Translations under genes and position numbers: made by a program
Assembly (NCBI GenBank): GCA_016763135.1
Contig: JAESUI010000183.1
Coordinates: forward strand, 1-10,257
Direction: 5' to 3'
DNA length: 10,257 bases
Source: Flavobacteriales bacterium
GTDB lineage: Bacteria; Bacteroidota; Bacteroidia; Flavobacteriales_E; Vicingaceae
Notes under the pieces: model-generated
What the model saw: the letters and a program-made list of their open reading frames with translations, nothing else
Databases searched by the model: none
What the model was told of the DNA's origin: nothing
Part shown: piece after piece, positions 1 to 6,655 of the stretch
Layout of the letters: every line of letters begins with the position of its first letter
Numbering within the stretch: position 1 is the stretch's first letter

Positions 1-763
1 CAATAAACACATCTAAAGATGAACATGGTTTTATTGTAAGTAAAGATGGTGATAAAGCTTACTATGGTTCTGACGAAGGTGGAAATGATTTAAACATTTA
101 TACTTTTGAACTCTATGAAGCAGCAAGACCGAAAACAGTAGCTTTTGTTAATGGAGAAATATTAAACAACTTAGGAGAAGTTCCTGATGGCGCTCAGGTA
201 ATATTAAAAAACACAGTAACCGAACAAGAGGTTGAAGCTGTTATAGATAAGGAAACGGGTGAGTACGTAGCTGTTATAACTGTTGAAAAGGATCAAGATA
301 TATTACTTACTGCTAAAAAGAAAGGATATGCATTTAGCTCTCAATTAATTTCTTCTAATGAGATAGTTGTAGGGAAACCAGTTAAAACAAAAAAAGTAGA
401 AATTAAGCCTATTGAAATTGGAGAAGCTTACCAAATTAATGACATTAATTTTGCTACAAACTCTTACGAAATTACACCAAGGATTGTATTGATTTTAAGC
501 GAATTTATCGATTTTTTACAAGTTAATGACAACCTTAAAATAGCCATAAATGGTTATACCGATAATATTGGTGACCCTAAGAAAACTTATCCCTTTCTGA
601 AAACAGGGCAAAAGCAGTTTACAATTACTTATTAATTGAAGATATTGACGCTTCTAGGTTAACCTTTAAAGGTTATGGAGAAACCCACCCTCTTGCTAAA
701 AATGATACCGAAAAAGGTCGTGCTAAAAACAGACGTACTGAGTTTGTTATTGTGAGTAAGTAA
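1..763 (+). pseudogene. OmpA-family outer-membrane/peptidoglycan-associated protein, 3' part, frameshifted
   Basis: This is the C-terminal part of an envelope protein that should anchor the outer membrane to peptidoglycan; its 5' end lies outside the window. Reading from base 3, the first residues (YYGSDEGGNDLNIYTFEL) look like the last repeat of a PD40/WD40-like propeller. A carboxypeptidase-regulatory-like beta-sandwich follows (ARPKTVAFVNGEI to about base 370). The OmpA domain then starts with INFATNSYEI and GYTDNIGDPKK. The frame breaks near 582-590 and, left alone, stops at 633-635. The rest of the OmpA domain continues cleanly one frame over, from 590 to the TAA at 761-763 (SLSENRAKAVYNYL, then GYGETHPLAKNDTEKGRAKNRRTEF). 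The TD and NRR residues expected to contact diaminopimelate are present, in different frames. One extra A in the A4 run at 582-585 restores KKNLSLSENRA, the usual family sequence. Either a sequencing deletion or a recent mutation fits. The family call is firm; pseudogene status is not. Confidence 0.8.
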
Positions 764-2071
764 TTAGAGCAGTGCCCCTACAATAACAGCAGTAAACAGA
801 GATGCTAAAGTTCCTCCTATTAATGCTCTAAAACCAAATTTGGCTAGTGTTGCTTTTTTATCAGGAGCTAAAGAACCTATCCCCCCGATTTGTATTCCTA
901 TAGAAGCGAAGTTGGCAAACCCACATAAAATATAGGTAGCCATAATAATGGATTTTTCTTCATGAAATTGCCCAGCATTCTTCATCTCTCCTAAAGAGAC
1001 GTAAGCTACAAATTCATTAAGTATAGTTTTCTCTCCCAGTAATTGCCCTACCAATATCATATCTTCTGAGCACACTCCCATCAACCATGCTATTGGAGCA
1101 AATAAATATCCTAACAAAAACTGAAATGATAAACCATCGAAATCAGTATTAGCAACAATCACTTCATTAAGCGTAGTCAAATCACCTACTTTAAATAAAA
1201 TGTAATTGCCCATTGCCATTAAAGCAATAAAAACCAACAGCATCCCTCCTACGTTTACAGCTAACTTTATTCCGTCAGTTGTTCCATTAGTAATTGCTTC
1301 TAAGGCGTTAGAACCTATTTTCTCTTTACTTATTTCTAATTTTTCATCAAACTTTTCTGTTTCAGGTACCAATATTTTTGCAGCAACTACAGCTGCTGGT
1401 GCCGACATAACAGAAGCTGCCAATAAATGTTTTGCGAAATAAACTTGTTGAACAGGATCATCTCCTCCCAAAAAACCAATGTATGCAGCCAACACACCAC
1501 CAGCTATAGTTGCCATTCCCCCACTCATTAAACACATCAACTCTGAATTGGTCATTTTATTGAGATAAGGTTTCACCAATAAAGGCGCCTCAGTTTGACC
1601 TAGAAAAATATTTCCCGCAGCAGCCAAACTTTCTGCACCAGAAAGCTTCATTGCTTTTTTCATTATCCAAGCAAAAACGTATACTATTTTTTGGAGTATT
1701 CCCCAGTAATAAAACAAACTGGTTAATGCTGAGAAAAAAACTATGGTAGGTAATACCATCACTACAAAATTGACTAAAGAAGATTCAATTTCTCCAGAAA
1801 CAAAGCTACTAAACAAAAACATTGTTCCTTCCTGTGTAAACCCAATTACCTTAGTAAAAGCTTTACTAACCCATTCAAACCCAATTTCGACAAAACTAAC
1901 TTTAAGTACTAGAATGGCAAAAATCAACTGTATTGCAAGGCCTTTACTTACCAACATCCAGTCAATTTTCTTTTTATTATTGCTAAACAACCATGCAATA
2001 AGTATTAGCGTTGCCATTCCTATGGCACCTCTAGATACGGATGTAAAACTTATGGCTAAAAGGGTTGTCAT
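764..2071 (-). CDS. nupC: Concentrative nucleoside transporter (CNT family, NupC-like)
   Basis: This is an inner-membrane symporter that takes up nucleosides using a cation gradient (H+ or Na+; the sequence does not decide which). At 435 residues it has normal length for a bacterial CNT. The N-terminus has the family pattern SRGAIG..., hydrophobic helix, NNKKKIDW (residues 13-38). Residues 158-161 are GQTE within GQTEAPLLVKPYL, the re-entrant-loop motif that contacts the base in the Vibrio CNT structure. Residues 334-337 (CSED) and 352-357 (NEFVAY) form the second conserved cluster, involved in ribose binding in the family. Many hydrophobic helices span the rest, and the protein ends in a helix at about 415-434. 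The start at 2071 is the only ATG before the conserved N-terminus. It lies 49 bases after the nuclease gene and is probably last in the etfBA operon. Its stop directly abuts the stop of the converging OmpA gene. Substrate range cannot be read from the sequence. Confidence 0.93.
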   Translation of the reverse strand: MTTLLAISFTSVSRGAIGMATLILIAWLFSNNKKKIDWMLVSKGLAIQLIFAILVLKVSFVEIGFEWVSKAFTKVIGFTQEGTMFLFSSFVSGEIESSLVNFVVMVLPTIVFFSALTSLFYYWGILQKIVYVFAWIMKKAMKLSGAESLAAAGNIFLGQTEAPLLVKPYLNKMTNSELMCLMSGGMATIAGGVLAAYIGFLGGDDPVQQVYFAKHLLAASVMSAPAAVVAAKILVPETEKFDEKLEISKEKIGSNALEAITNGTTDGIKLAVNVGGMLLVFIALMAMGNYILFKVGDLTTLNEVIVANTDFDGLSFQFLLGYLFAPIAWLMGVCSEDMILVGQLLGEKTILNEFVAYVSLGEMKNAGQFHEEKSIIMATYILCGFANFASIGIQIGGIGSLAPDKKATLAKFGFRALIGGTLASLFTAVIVGALL

Positions 2072-2120
2072 AAATACAAATTAAAACAACAAGATATTAA
2101 TTATTTTTTAGGTAGAGGGG

Positions 2121-2744
2121 TTAATTGGCATTACGTTTATCTAGCTCTTCTTTTATCTTAGAAGCTTCTTCATAGTTCTCACTTTCAATGGAATCTTGCA
2201 ATCTTTTATTGAGCTCTTCTATCGTAAGGTCATCATAACTTAGTGATTTTGGTTCATCAATTATAATAGATTCTAAATCATCTTCAATAGCATCAAGTTC
2301 TTTAGTTAACTCATCTTCTCCTTCTTGAGATTCATCCAAAATAATACCAGCACTAGCCAAAATGAACTCATGCGTATAAATCGGGCATTTAAACCTTACA
2401 GCTAGGGCAATCGCATCAGATGTTCTAGTATCAACTTCTATTGTTTTACCATTTTTTTCTGAAAGCAATTTCGCATAAAAAATACCTTCCACTAAATTAT
2501 AGATAATGATTTCTTTAATAGATATGTCATAAACATCAGCAAAGCTTTTAAATAGATCATGAGTTAATGGCCTGCTTGGCGTCATAGATTCTAACTCAAT
2601 CGCTATTGCTTGAGCTTCAAATCCTCCTATAATAATAGGTAATCTTCTTTTTGCTCCACCCTTCTCTCCTAATACAAGTGCATACGCTCCTGTTTGTGTT
2701 TGACTGTATGAAAGTCCTATTATTTCTAATTCTATCTTATCCAT
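2121..2744 (-). CDS. Bifunctional nuclease (BFN/DUF151) domain protein with C-terminal UVR motif
   Basis: This is a 207-residue cytoplasmic protein. Residues 3 to about 135 form a BFN/DUF151 domain: the N-terminus IELEIIGLSYSQTQTGAYAL, then LPIIIGGFEAQAIAIELE (35-52) and the signature DTRTSDAIALAVRFKCPIY (105-123). Plant members of this family have been reported to have DNase and RNase activity; the role in bacteria is poorly known. An acidic linker (about 138-165, rich in E and D) leads to a UVR motif at about 173-205 (LTIEELNKRLQDSIESENYEEA), the helical hairpin found in UvrB, UvrC and Clp-type proteins, where it mediates protein contacts. The BFN-plus-UVR layout is common in Bacteroidota. 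The ATG at 2744 fits the conserved N-terminus, so the start is secure, yet it directly follows a terminator-like hairpin. From memory, etfB-etfA-BFN-nupC is a recurrent order in flavobacteria. Actual nuclease activity is inference. Confidence 0.9.
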   Translation of the reverse strand: MDKIELEIIGLSYSQTQTGAYALVLGEKGGAKRRLPIIIGGFEAQAIAIELESMTPSRPLTHDLFKSFADVYDISIKEIIIYNLVEGIFYAKLLSEKNGKTIEVDTRTSDAIALAVRFKCPIYTHEFILASAGIILDESQEGEDELTKELDAIEDDLESIIIDEPKSLSYDDLTIEELNKRLQDSIESENYEEASKIKEELDKRNAN

Positions 2745-2770
2745 AAAAAAGGAGGTAAATAAATACCTCC
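2745..2770 (-). terminator. Terminator-like hairpin between etfA and the BFN gene
   Basis: On the minus strand, GGAGGTA and TACCTCC form a perfect 7-bp stem with a 6-base loop (TTTATT), followed at once by six T and then the ATG of the BFN gene. This is the form of an intrinsic terminator for etfBA transcripts. Because the T-run touches the downstream start codon, no separate promoter for the BFN gene fits between them. Partial read-through, attenuation or an mRNA-processing structure is therefore likely. The stem also hides the only GGAGG sequence upstream of the BFN start. Confidence 0.6.
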
Positions 2771-2791
2771 ATAAATTTAGTCAATTTTTTA

Positions 2792-3742
2792 TTAAATTCC
2801 TTTAAGCTTTTTAACTGCTTCAACCATTTTAGGTATAACCTCAAATGCATCACCAACTATACCGTAATCAGCAGCTTTAAAGAAAGGTGCTTCAGGATCT
2901 GTATTAATAACAACAATAACCTTACTACCATTAACTCCTGCTAAGTGCTGTATTGCTCCAGAAATACCTGCAGCAATGTATAAGTTAGGTCTAATAGCTA
3001 AACCTGTTTGACCTACATGTTCATGATGAGGTCTCCATCCGATATCTGCTACAGGTCGAGAACAAGCTGTTGCTGCTCCTAAAGCTTTTGCTAAATCTTC
3101 AATCATTCCCCAGTTTTCAGGCCCTTTCAATCCTCTTCCAGCAGAAACAACTATATCAGCTTCTGTTAACGATAATTCTGTTGATTCCTTTTTAATTTCT
3201 TTTACTGTAATTCCAGTACTAGGAAGTTCAACAGAAAATGTTTCAACTGATGCACTTCCTCCAGTTTCTACTTTATCTACCGAATTTGGTAATACAGAAA
3301 TGATTTTTGTTGCTGTAGTAATTTCAATTTCAGCAAAAGCTTTACCGGAAAAAACTGCTTTTTTAACAACATTACCATTTGGTAATGCAACTGCTCCACT
3401 AACTAAACCAGCATCCAACTTAGCTGATAAACGAGGTGCGACTGCTTTACCTGTATAATCATGAGCAAAAATAATTGTATCTGCTCCTATCTCACTTGCT
3501 GCTGCTGCAACAACATGAGCTACTTTTTGAGGGTCAAAGTTATCTAAACTTGCATCCGAAACGTGCAACACTTTAGATATTCCATAATTCCCTAATTCTT
3601 CTAAACCTGAAGCAGAACCTGCAACAACTGCAATAGCATCTGTTCCTGCTGCTTTTGCTAATTGAGCACCATAATTTGCTGCTTCAAAAGCATTTTTAGT
3701 TAATGCTCCCTTAGTTGAATCTGCATATATTAAAACTGACAT
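2792..3742 (-). CDS. etfA: Electron transfer flavoprotein subunit alpha
   Basis: This is the FAD-carrying alpha subunit of the soluble ETF heterodimer. ETF accepts electrons from acyl-CoA dehydrogenases and related flavoenzymes and passes them to ETF:quinone oxidoreductase. At 316 residues it matches the usual bacterial length. The N-terminal domain (about 1-185) starts MSVLIYAD. The C-terminal FAD domain (about 195-310) shows GRGLKGPENW (202-211), the conserved SRP with its flavin-contacting Arg (228-230), VGQTG (243-247), GISGAIQHLAG (259-269) with the conserved flavin-pocket His 266, and the closing TDPEAPFFKAADYGIVGD. All expected FAD-binding segments are present. It lies 37 bases downstream of etfB and is surely co-transcribed with it. 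The ATG at 3742 matches the family N-terminus and has no Shine-Dalgarno sequence, as is usual in this phylum. The sequence suggests an ordinary, non-bifurcating ETF, but this was not tested. Confidence 0.96.
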   Translation of the reverse strand: MSVLIYADSTKGALTKNAFEAANYGAQLAKAAGTDAIAVVAGSASGLEELGNYGISKVLHVSDASLDNFDPQKVAHVVAAAASEIGADTIIFAHDYTGKAVAPRLSAKLDAGLVSGAVALPNGNVVKKAVFSGKAFAEIEITTATKIISVLPNSVDKVETGGSASVETFSVELPSTGITVKEIKKESTELSLTEADIVVSAGRGLKGPENWGMIEDLAKALGAATACSRPVADIGWRPHHEHVGQTGLAIRPNLYIAAGISGAIQHLAGVNGSKVIVVINTDPEAPFFKAADYGIVGDAFEVIPKMVEAVKKLKGI

Positions 3743-3750
3743 ATCTTTAT

Positions 3751-3778
3751 ATTCTTAATTCTTAAACCTAAATTCTTA
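3751..3778 (-). repeat. Heptamer repeat filling the etfB-etfA gap
   Basis: Four consecutive 7-base units lie in the 37-base spacer. On the plus strand three are exactly ATTCTTA (3751-3757, 3758-3764, 3772-3778); the third unit in order (3765-3771, AACCTAA) matches at 4 of 7 positions. It may be a slippage-prone AT-rich spacer or a weak translation-related element; no function can be read from it. Confidence 0.55.
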
Positions 3779-3779
3779 A

Positions 3780-4520
3780 TTATATTGCTTTCGCTTCGTT
3801 GTGTAATAAATCAATCAACTCTTCTACATTATCCGCATCCACATACCTACATCCTGATTTTGCAGGAGGCAATGTAAATCCTTTTATTGTAGTCGAAGTA
3901 GTAGCTTCTGAAGCTGGAACAACCGTTAAAGGCTTGCTCCTTGCTGCCATAATTCCTCTCATATTTGGAATTCTAGCCTCTGCCATTCCTTTAGCTGCGC
4001 TCAATACAAATGGTGTATTTACTTCTAAGACCTCTACTCCACCTTCTATTTCTCTTTCTAGTGTAGCAGTATTACCATTTAGTTCTAGTTTAGAAGCTAA
4101 TGAAATATATGGAACATCCATTAATTCAGCCACCATACCTCCAACTTGAGAACCATTGTAATCAATTGTTTCTTTACCTGAAAGTACTATATCGTAACCT
4201 TGTTCTTTTGCATAATTAGCAATTTGTTTTGCAACATATAATGCATCTGTAGTTTCAGCATCAATTCTCACTGCATCATCTGCTCCAATTGCTAATGCTT
4301 TTCTTATTATTGGATCACTATCTGCTCCACCAACATTCAACACAGTAACTGTTCCGCCATTTGCTTCTTTTAATTCCAAACCTCTTACTAAAGCATACCA
4401 CTCATCATAAGGATTTACAATAAACTGCACTCCATTCTCATCAAACTTCGTATCACCATCAGTAAATGCAATTTTAGCTGTTGTATCAGGAGCTTTACTT
4501 ATACATACTAATATCTTCAT
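3780..4520 (-). CDS. etfB: Electron transfer flavoprotein subunit beta
   Basis: This is the beta subunit of the ETF heterodimer; it binds a structural AMP and carries the loop that recognises partner dehydrogenases. It is 246 residues, normal for the family. The N-terminus MKILVCISKAPDTTAKI, NPYDEWYALVRGLELKE (36-52) and the GADDAVRID segment are typical. Residues from about 100 to 130 (YDIVLSGKETIDYNGSQVGGM) form the AMP-binding region. The signature follows: NTPFVLSAAKGMAEARIPNMRGIMAA and then RSKPL, the recognition-loop area. It is first in the presumed etfB-etfA-BFN-nupC operon. The 155 bases upstream, back to the stop of the cysteine-rich gene, are very AT-rich with a T9 run on the coding strand (4581-4589). 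I could not find a convincing TAnnTTTG box there; the nearest is TATTATTG, one mismatch, at 4568-4575. Confidence 0.96.
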   Translation of the reverse strand: MKILVCISKAPDTTAKIAFTDGDTKFDENGVQFIVNPYDEWYALVRGLELKEANGGTVTVLNVGGADSDPIIRKALAIGADDAVRIDAETTDALYVAKQIANYAKEQGYDIVLSGKETIDYNGSQVGGMVAELMDVPYISLASKLELNGNTATLEREIEGGVEVLEVNTPFVLSAAKGMAEARIPNMRGIMAARSKPLTVVPASEATTSTTIKGFTLPPAKSGCRYVDADNVEELIDLLHNEAKAI

Positions 4521-4675
4521 TGTCTATAAATTATGTAATTAACTATCGTTTCCGTCAACGAAATTAGCAATAATACATTGAAAAAAAAATATGATTTTGC
4601 TCAATAACTAAGAGTTTTGAACAAATTAATTATGCAATAGTTTTAGTGGAGAAATATTAAACTAAGAAATAGGTT

Positions 4676-4891
4676 TTAATTCCACTTTACTTGCTGTGAA
4701 GGACATTTCACCTCGCCATATTGGCAGTTAACACAACACTCATCTTCATTTGATTGAATTATTTCATTACAAGTTTCACACTCATAAATTCGAGCACTTT
4801 CTAAAGATAACATTTCTACCGTTTGATGTGATCCGCATTCTGGGCATGTTAATGTGTTTTTGTAAAGTACTTCTAAAACTAAATCATTCAT
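4676..4891 (-). CDS. Small cysteine-rich zinc-ribbon-like protein, related to the GDCCVxC family
   Basis: This 71-residue protein has eight cysteines: CPEC (16-19), CETC (38-41), CCVNC (52, 53, 56) and C63. The first two CxxC pairs resemble a zinc ribbon. The tail DECCVNCQYGEVKCPSQQ matches the pattern of small bacterial proteins known as GDCCVxC domain (seleno)proteins, whose usual tail is GDCCV-C-YG-V-CP. In some relatives one of the paired cysteines is selenocysteine, which suggests redox or metal chemistry, but no function is established. Here the usual GD before the cysteine pair is replaced by DE, so this is a diverged member. There is no signal peptide or membrane helix, so it is probably cytoplasmic. 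It stands between the helicase gene (99 bases upstream) and etfB (155 bases downstream), same strand. The start at 4891 gives a compact protein with CPEC near the N-terminus, as in relatives. Family assignment is from memory of the motif. Confidence 0.75.
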   Translation of the reverse strand: MNDLVLEVLYKNTLTCPECGSHQTVEMLSLESARIYECETCNEIIQSNEDECCVNCQYGEVKCPSQQVKWN

Positions 4892-4935
4892 AATTCAAAG
4901 TTGTTAATTAGTACAAAAGGATGGTATGAATTTAG

Positions 4936-4961
4936 AAAAATATACTACTGAAAAATAGTAT
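4936..4961 (-). terminator. Weak terminator-like hairpin after the helicase gene
   Basis: On the minus strand ATACTA (4961-4956) pairs with TAGTAT (4947-4942) over an 8-base loop, followed by A and then TTTTT (4940-4936). The stem is only 6 bp and AT-rich, so it would be a weak intrinsic terminator. It lies 30 bases after the helicase stop and before the cysteine-rich gene, where a terminator would make sense. Confidence 0.35.
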
Positions 4962-4990
4962 TCAATTTTTAGTTATTAACAGCTGAATTG

Positions 4991-6505
4991 TTAATCTAAA
5001 AGTTGATTACTAAAACTTTGCATGAGTTTTCGTTCGTAATCTTCTTGTAACCACTTCAAATAGTTATCAGTGCTTTTACAAATAGAATATGAATATAAAC
5101 GAATACGGTAAGCAATTTGATCACTCAATAAATTTGCTAATTGACGAGCATCCATAAGACCCTCACTATTCTCAATACACATAGTAGAATGTTGTGCTAA
5201 AGAACGCTCTAAAACAATCTTTGGTCGTTCTCCTTTGTTTTGCGATAACTTATATTCAGCATCTACATCAAACTCTATGTCTTCAGATTTTGAAAACTTT
5301 GCACGAATATCATCTGGCATTTTGTATTTAAAACTCTTTTCAATTTCAGCATCTGCAACAATGTTTAACAAATAGAAATCTGGTACTCGAAATATTTCAT
5401 GCCAATCAACATCACTGTTCCATGCTCCAAAACGAGCTACATTATTACCTAAATCTATTATGTTAAAGGTTTTTTTATTCGGCAATACACGTGATCCGCG
5501 ACCTATCATTTGAAAATACAAAGTCAATGATTTTGTTGCTCTATTTAATATAATTGTATCTACCGTTGGCTCATCAAAACCTGTGGTCAAAATTCCTACG
5601 GAAGTTAATATAGCATCTGGCGTATTCTTAAACCATTCTAATATTTCTTTTCTTTCTTCTGCTGAGTTTTTATTATCTAAATGCTTTACGGTATACCCAG
5701 CTTTAGAAAAAGAGTCATATACACCTAGAGAGGTACTGATGCCACTACTAAATATTAATGTCTTTTTACCTTTCGAGTTTTCTTCATAAGCATGAACTAA
5801 TTTCTCAAGCATTGGAAAATCTCCATACAGCAAATCCGAAGAACGAACGGTATAATCGCCATTAGCCCCAATTTTCAATGAACTTAATCCAACGTCATAG
5901 CAATAAGTAGTTGGAGAAGATAAAAAACCTTTTTTCACTAAATAAGAAATAGACTCTCCAACAATTAACTCATTATAATTTTGGTACATTGGCAGTTTAA
6001 CATTGGAACTTAATGGTGTTGCTGTCACTCCTAACATTACACAATTTTCAAAATAATGAAATAGCTTTCTAAAAGAATTATAATGTGCTTCATCTACAAT
6101 CACTAGCCCTATGTTATTAAGGTCAATCATCTCATCTTGCAAACGATTTTTTAAAGTCTCTACCATAGCAACAAAGCACATGTAGTCTTTTTGATTAGGG
6201 AGTTCTTTTACTTTGCTATCAATGATTTTATTTTTCACTTCAAAACCATCTAACATTGATGAAGTCTGAACACATAACTCAATTCTATGTGTTAATATCA
6301 ATACCTTTTTATTCGTATTGGCAATATATCTTCTTGCTATTTCAGAAAAAATAACTGTTTTACCACCGCCTGTAGGTAATTGATATAAAAGGTTATGATT
6401 GTCAGGAGCGTTTTCTAAGGCGTCAAAAATTTTATCCAACCCTCTTTGCTGATACTCATAAAGCACCTTCTTTTCTTTTGGAGTAGATATATTTTTTTCT
6501 GACAT
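4991..6505 (-). CDS. DEAD/DEAH-box superfamily II helicase
   Basis: This is a 504-residue ATP-dependent nucleic-acid helicase or translocase, cytoplasmic. All main SF2 motifs are visible: LYEYQQRGLDKI with Gln (15-26) ahead of Walker A PTGGGKT (44-50), motif Ia THR (72-74), motif II DEAH (138-141), motif III TAT (161-163), motif IV TLIFSSG (249-255), motif V region SVGILTTGFDEP (302-313) and motif VI QMIGRGSR (332-339). The order and spacing fit the SSL2/RecQ-like DEAH group related to UvrB/XPB-type and restriction-enzyme helicases. After the two RecA folds (to about 360) comes a 140-residue tail with no recognised domain: charged, with no nuclease or zinc motif seen. No methylase, nuclease or defence partner is adjacent. 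The exact substrate (DNA or RNA) cannot be assigned. The ATG at 6505 follows a good -7 box at a short distance, which supports this start. Confidence 0.9.
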   Translation of the reverse strand: MSEKNISTPKEKKVLYEYQQRGLDKIFDALENAPDNHNLLYQLPTGGGKTVIFSEIARRYIANTNKKVLILTHRIELCVQTSSMLDGFEVKNKIIDSKVKELPNQKDYMCFVAMVETLKNRLQDEMIDLNNIGLVIVDEAHYNSFRKLFHYFENCVMLGVTATPLSSNVKLPMYQNYNELIVGESISYLVKKGFLSSPTTYCYDVGLSSLKIGANGDYTVRSSDLLYGDFPMLEKLVHAYEENSKGKKTLIFSSGISTSLGVYDSFSKAGYTVKHLDNKNSAEERKEILEWFKNTPDAILTSVGILTTGFDEPTVDTIILNRATKSLTLYFQMIGRGSRVLPNKKTFNIIDLGNNVARFGAWNSDVDWHEIFRVPDFYLLNIVADAEIEKSFKYKMPDDIRAKFSKSEDIEFDVDAEYKLSQNKGERPKIVLERSLAQHSTMCIENSEGLMDARQLANLLSDQIAYRIRLYSYSICKSTDNYLKWLQEDYERKLMQSFSNQLLD

Positions 6506-6525
6506 AAACCTTTAAAAATGGGCTG

Positions 6526-6533
6526 CAAATTTA
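6526..6533 (-). promoter_or_regulatory. Bacteroidota-type -7 box (TAAATTTG) for the helicase gene
   Basis: The minus strand reads TAAATTTG, an exact match to the Bacteroidota -7 consensus TAnnTTTG, followed by C. It lies 20 bases upstream of the helicase ATG, giving a short leader. The -33 region is poor: only a TTTA sits at the expected distance. SF2 helicase expression from its own promoter is therefore plausible. Confidence 0.5.
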
Positions 6534-6579
6534 AGGATAATTCTTAGTTAAATTGTCTTACCTCCTTGACTTTCTTCTT

Positions 6580-6616
6580 AAAAAAAACTAATTTGGTTTA
6601 ACACTTTAGTTTAAAG
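6580..6616 (-). terminator. Possible weak terminator after ccsBA
   Basis: Downstream of the ccsBA stop on the minus strand come two small stems: CTTTA-AAC-TAAAG (6616-6604, 5 bp, 3-base loop) and AAAC/GTTT (6599-6585) running into eight T (6587-6580). Each stem is weak alone. Position and T-run suit termination of ccsBA transcripts, but base composition alone could give this. Confidence 0.3.
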
Positions 6617-6655
6617 AACATTAACACATTTTTGATACAGATGTTAAATGAAAAA

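Noticed and set aside
573..635. Programmed -1 frameshift explaining the OmpA frame change
   Set aside because: The site reads AAG AAA ACT in the first frame, which is not a canonical X XXY YYZ slippery heptamer, and OmpA-family proteins are not known to use frameshifting. A lost A is simpler.
1206..2084. Plus-strand open frames at 1206-1442 and 1743-2084
   Set aside because: They lie antisense inside nupC, whose protein has clear family motifs; their translations resemble nothing known.
3799..4149. Plus-strand 116-codon open frame
   Set aside because: Antisense shadow of etfB.
4991..6505. Helicase as part of a defence or restriction system
   Set aside because: No methylase, nuclease, integrase or other defence gene is adjacent; neighbours are housekeeping genes and composition looks the same as around it.
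6557..6567. AAGGAGGTAAG on the minus strand, a strong Shine-Dalgarno-like sequence
   Set aside because: No start codon follows at a usable distance before stops, and the helicase ATG is more than 50 bases away.
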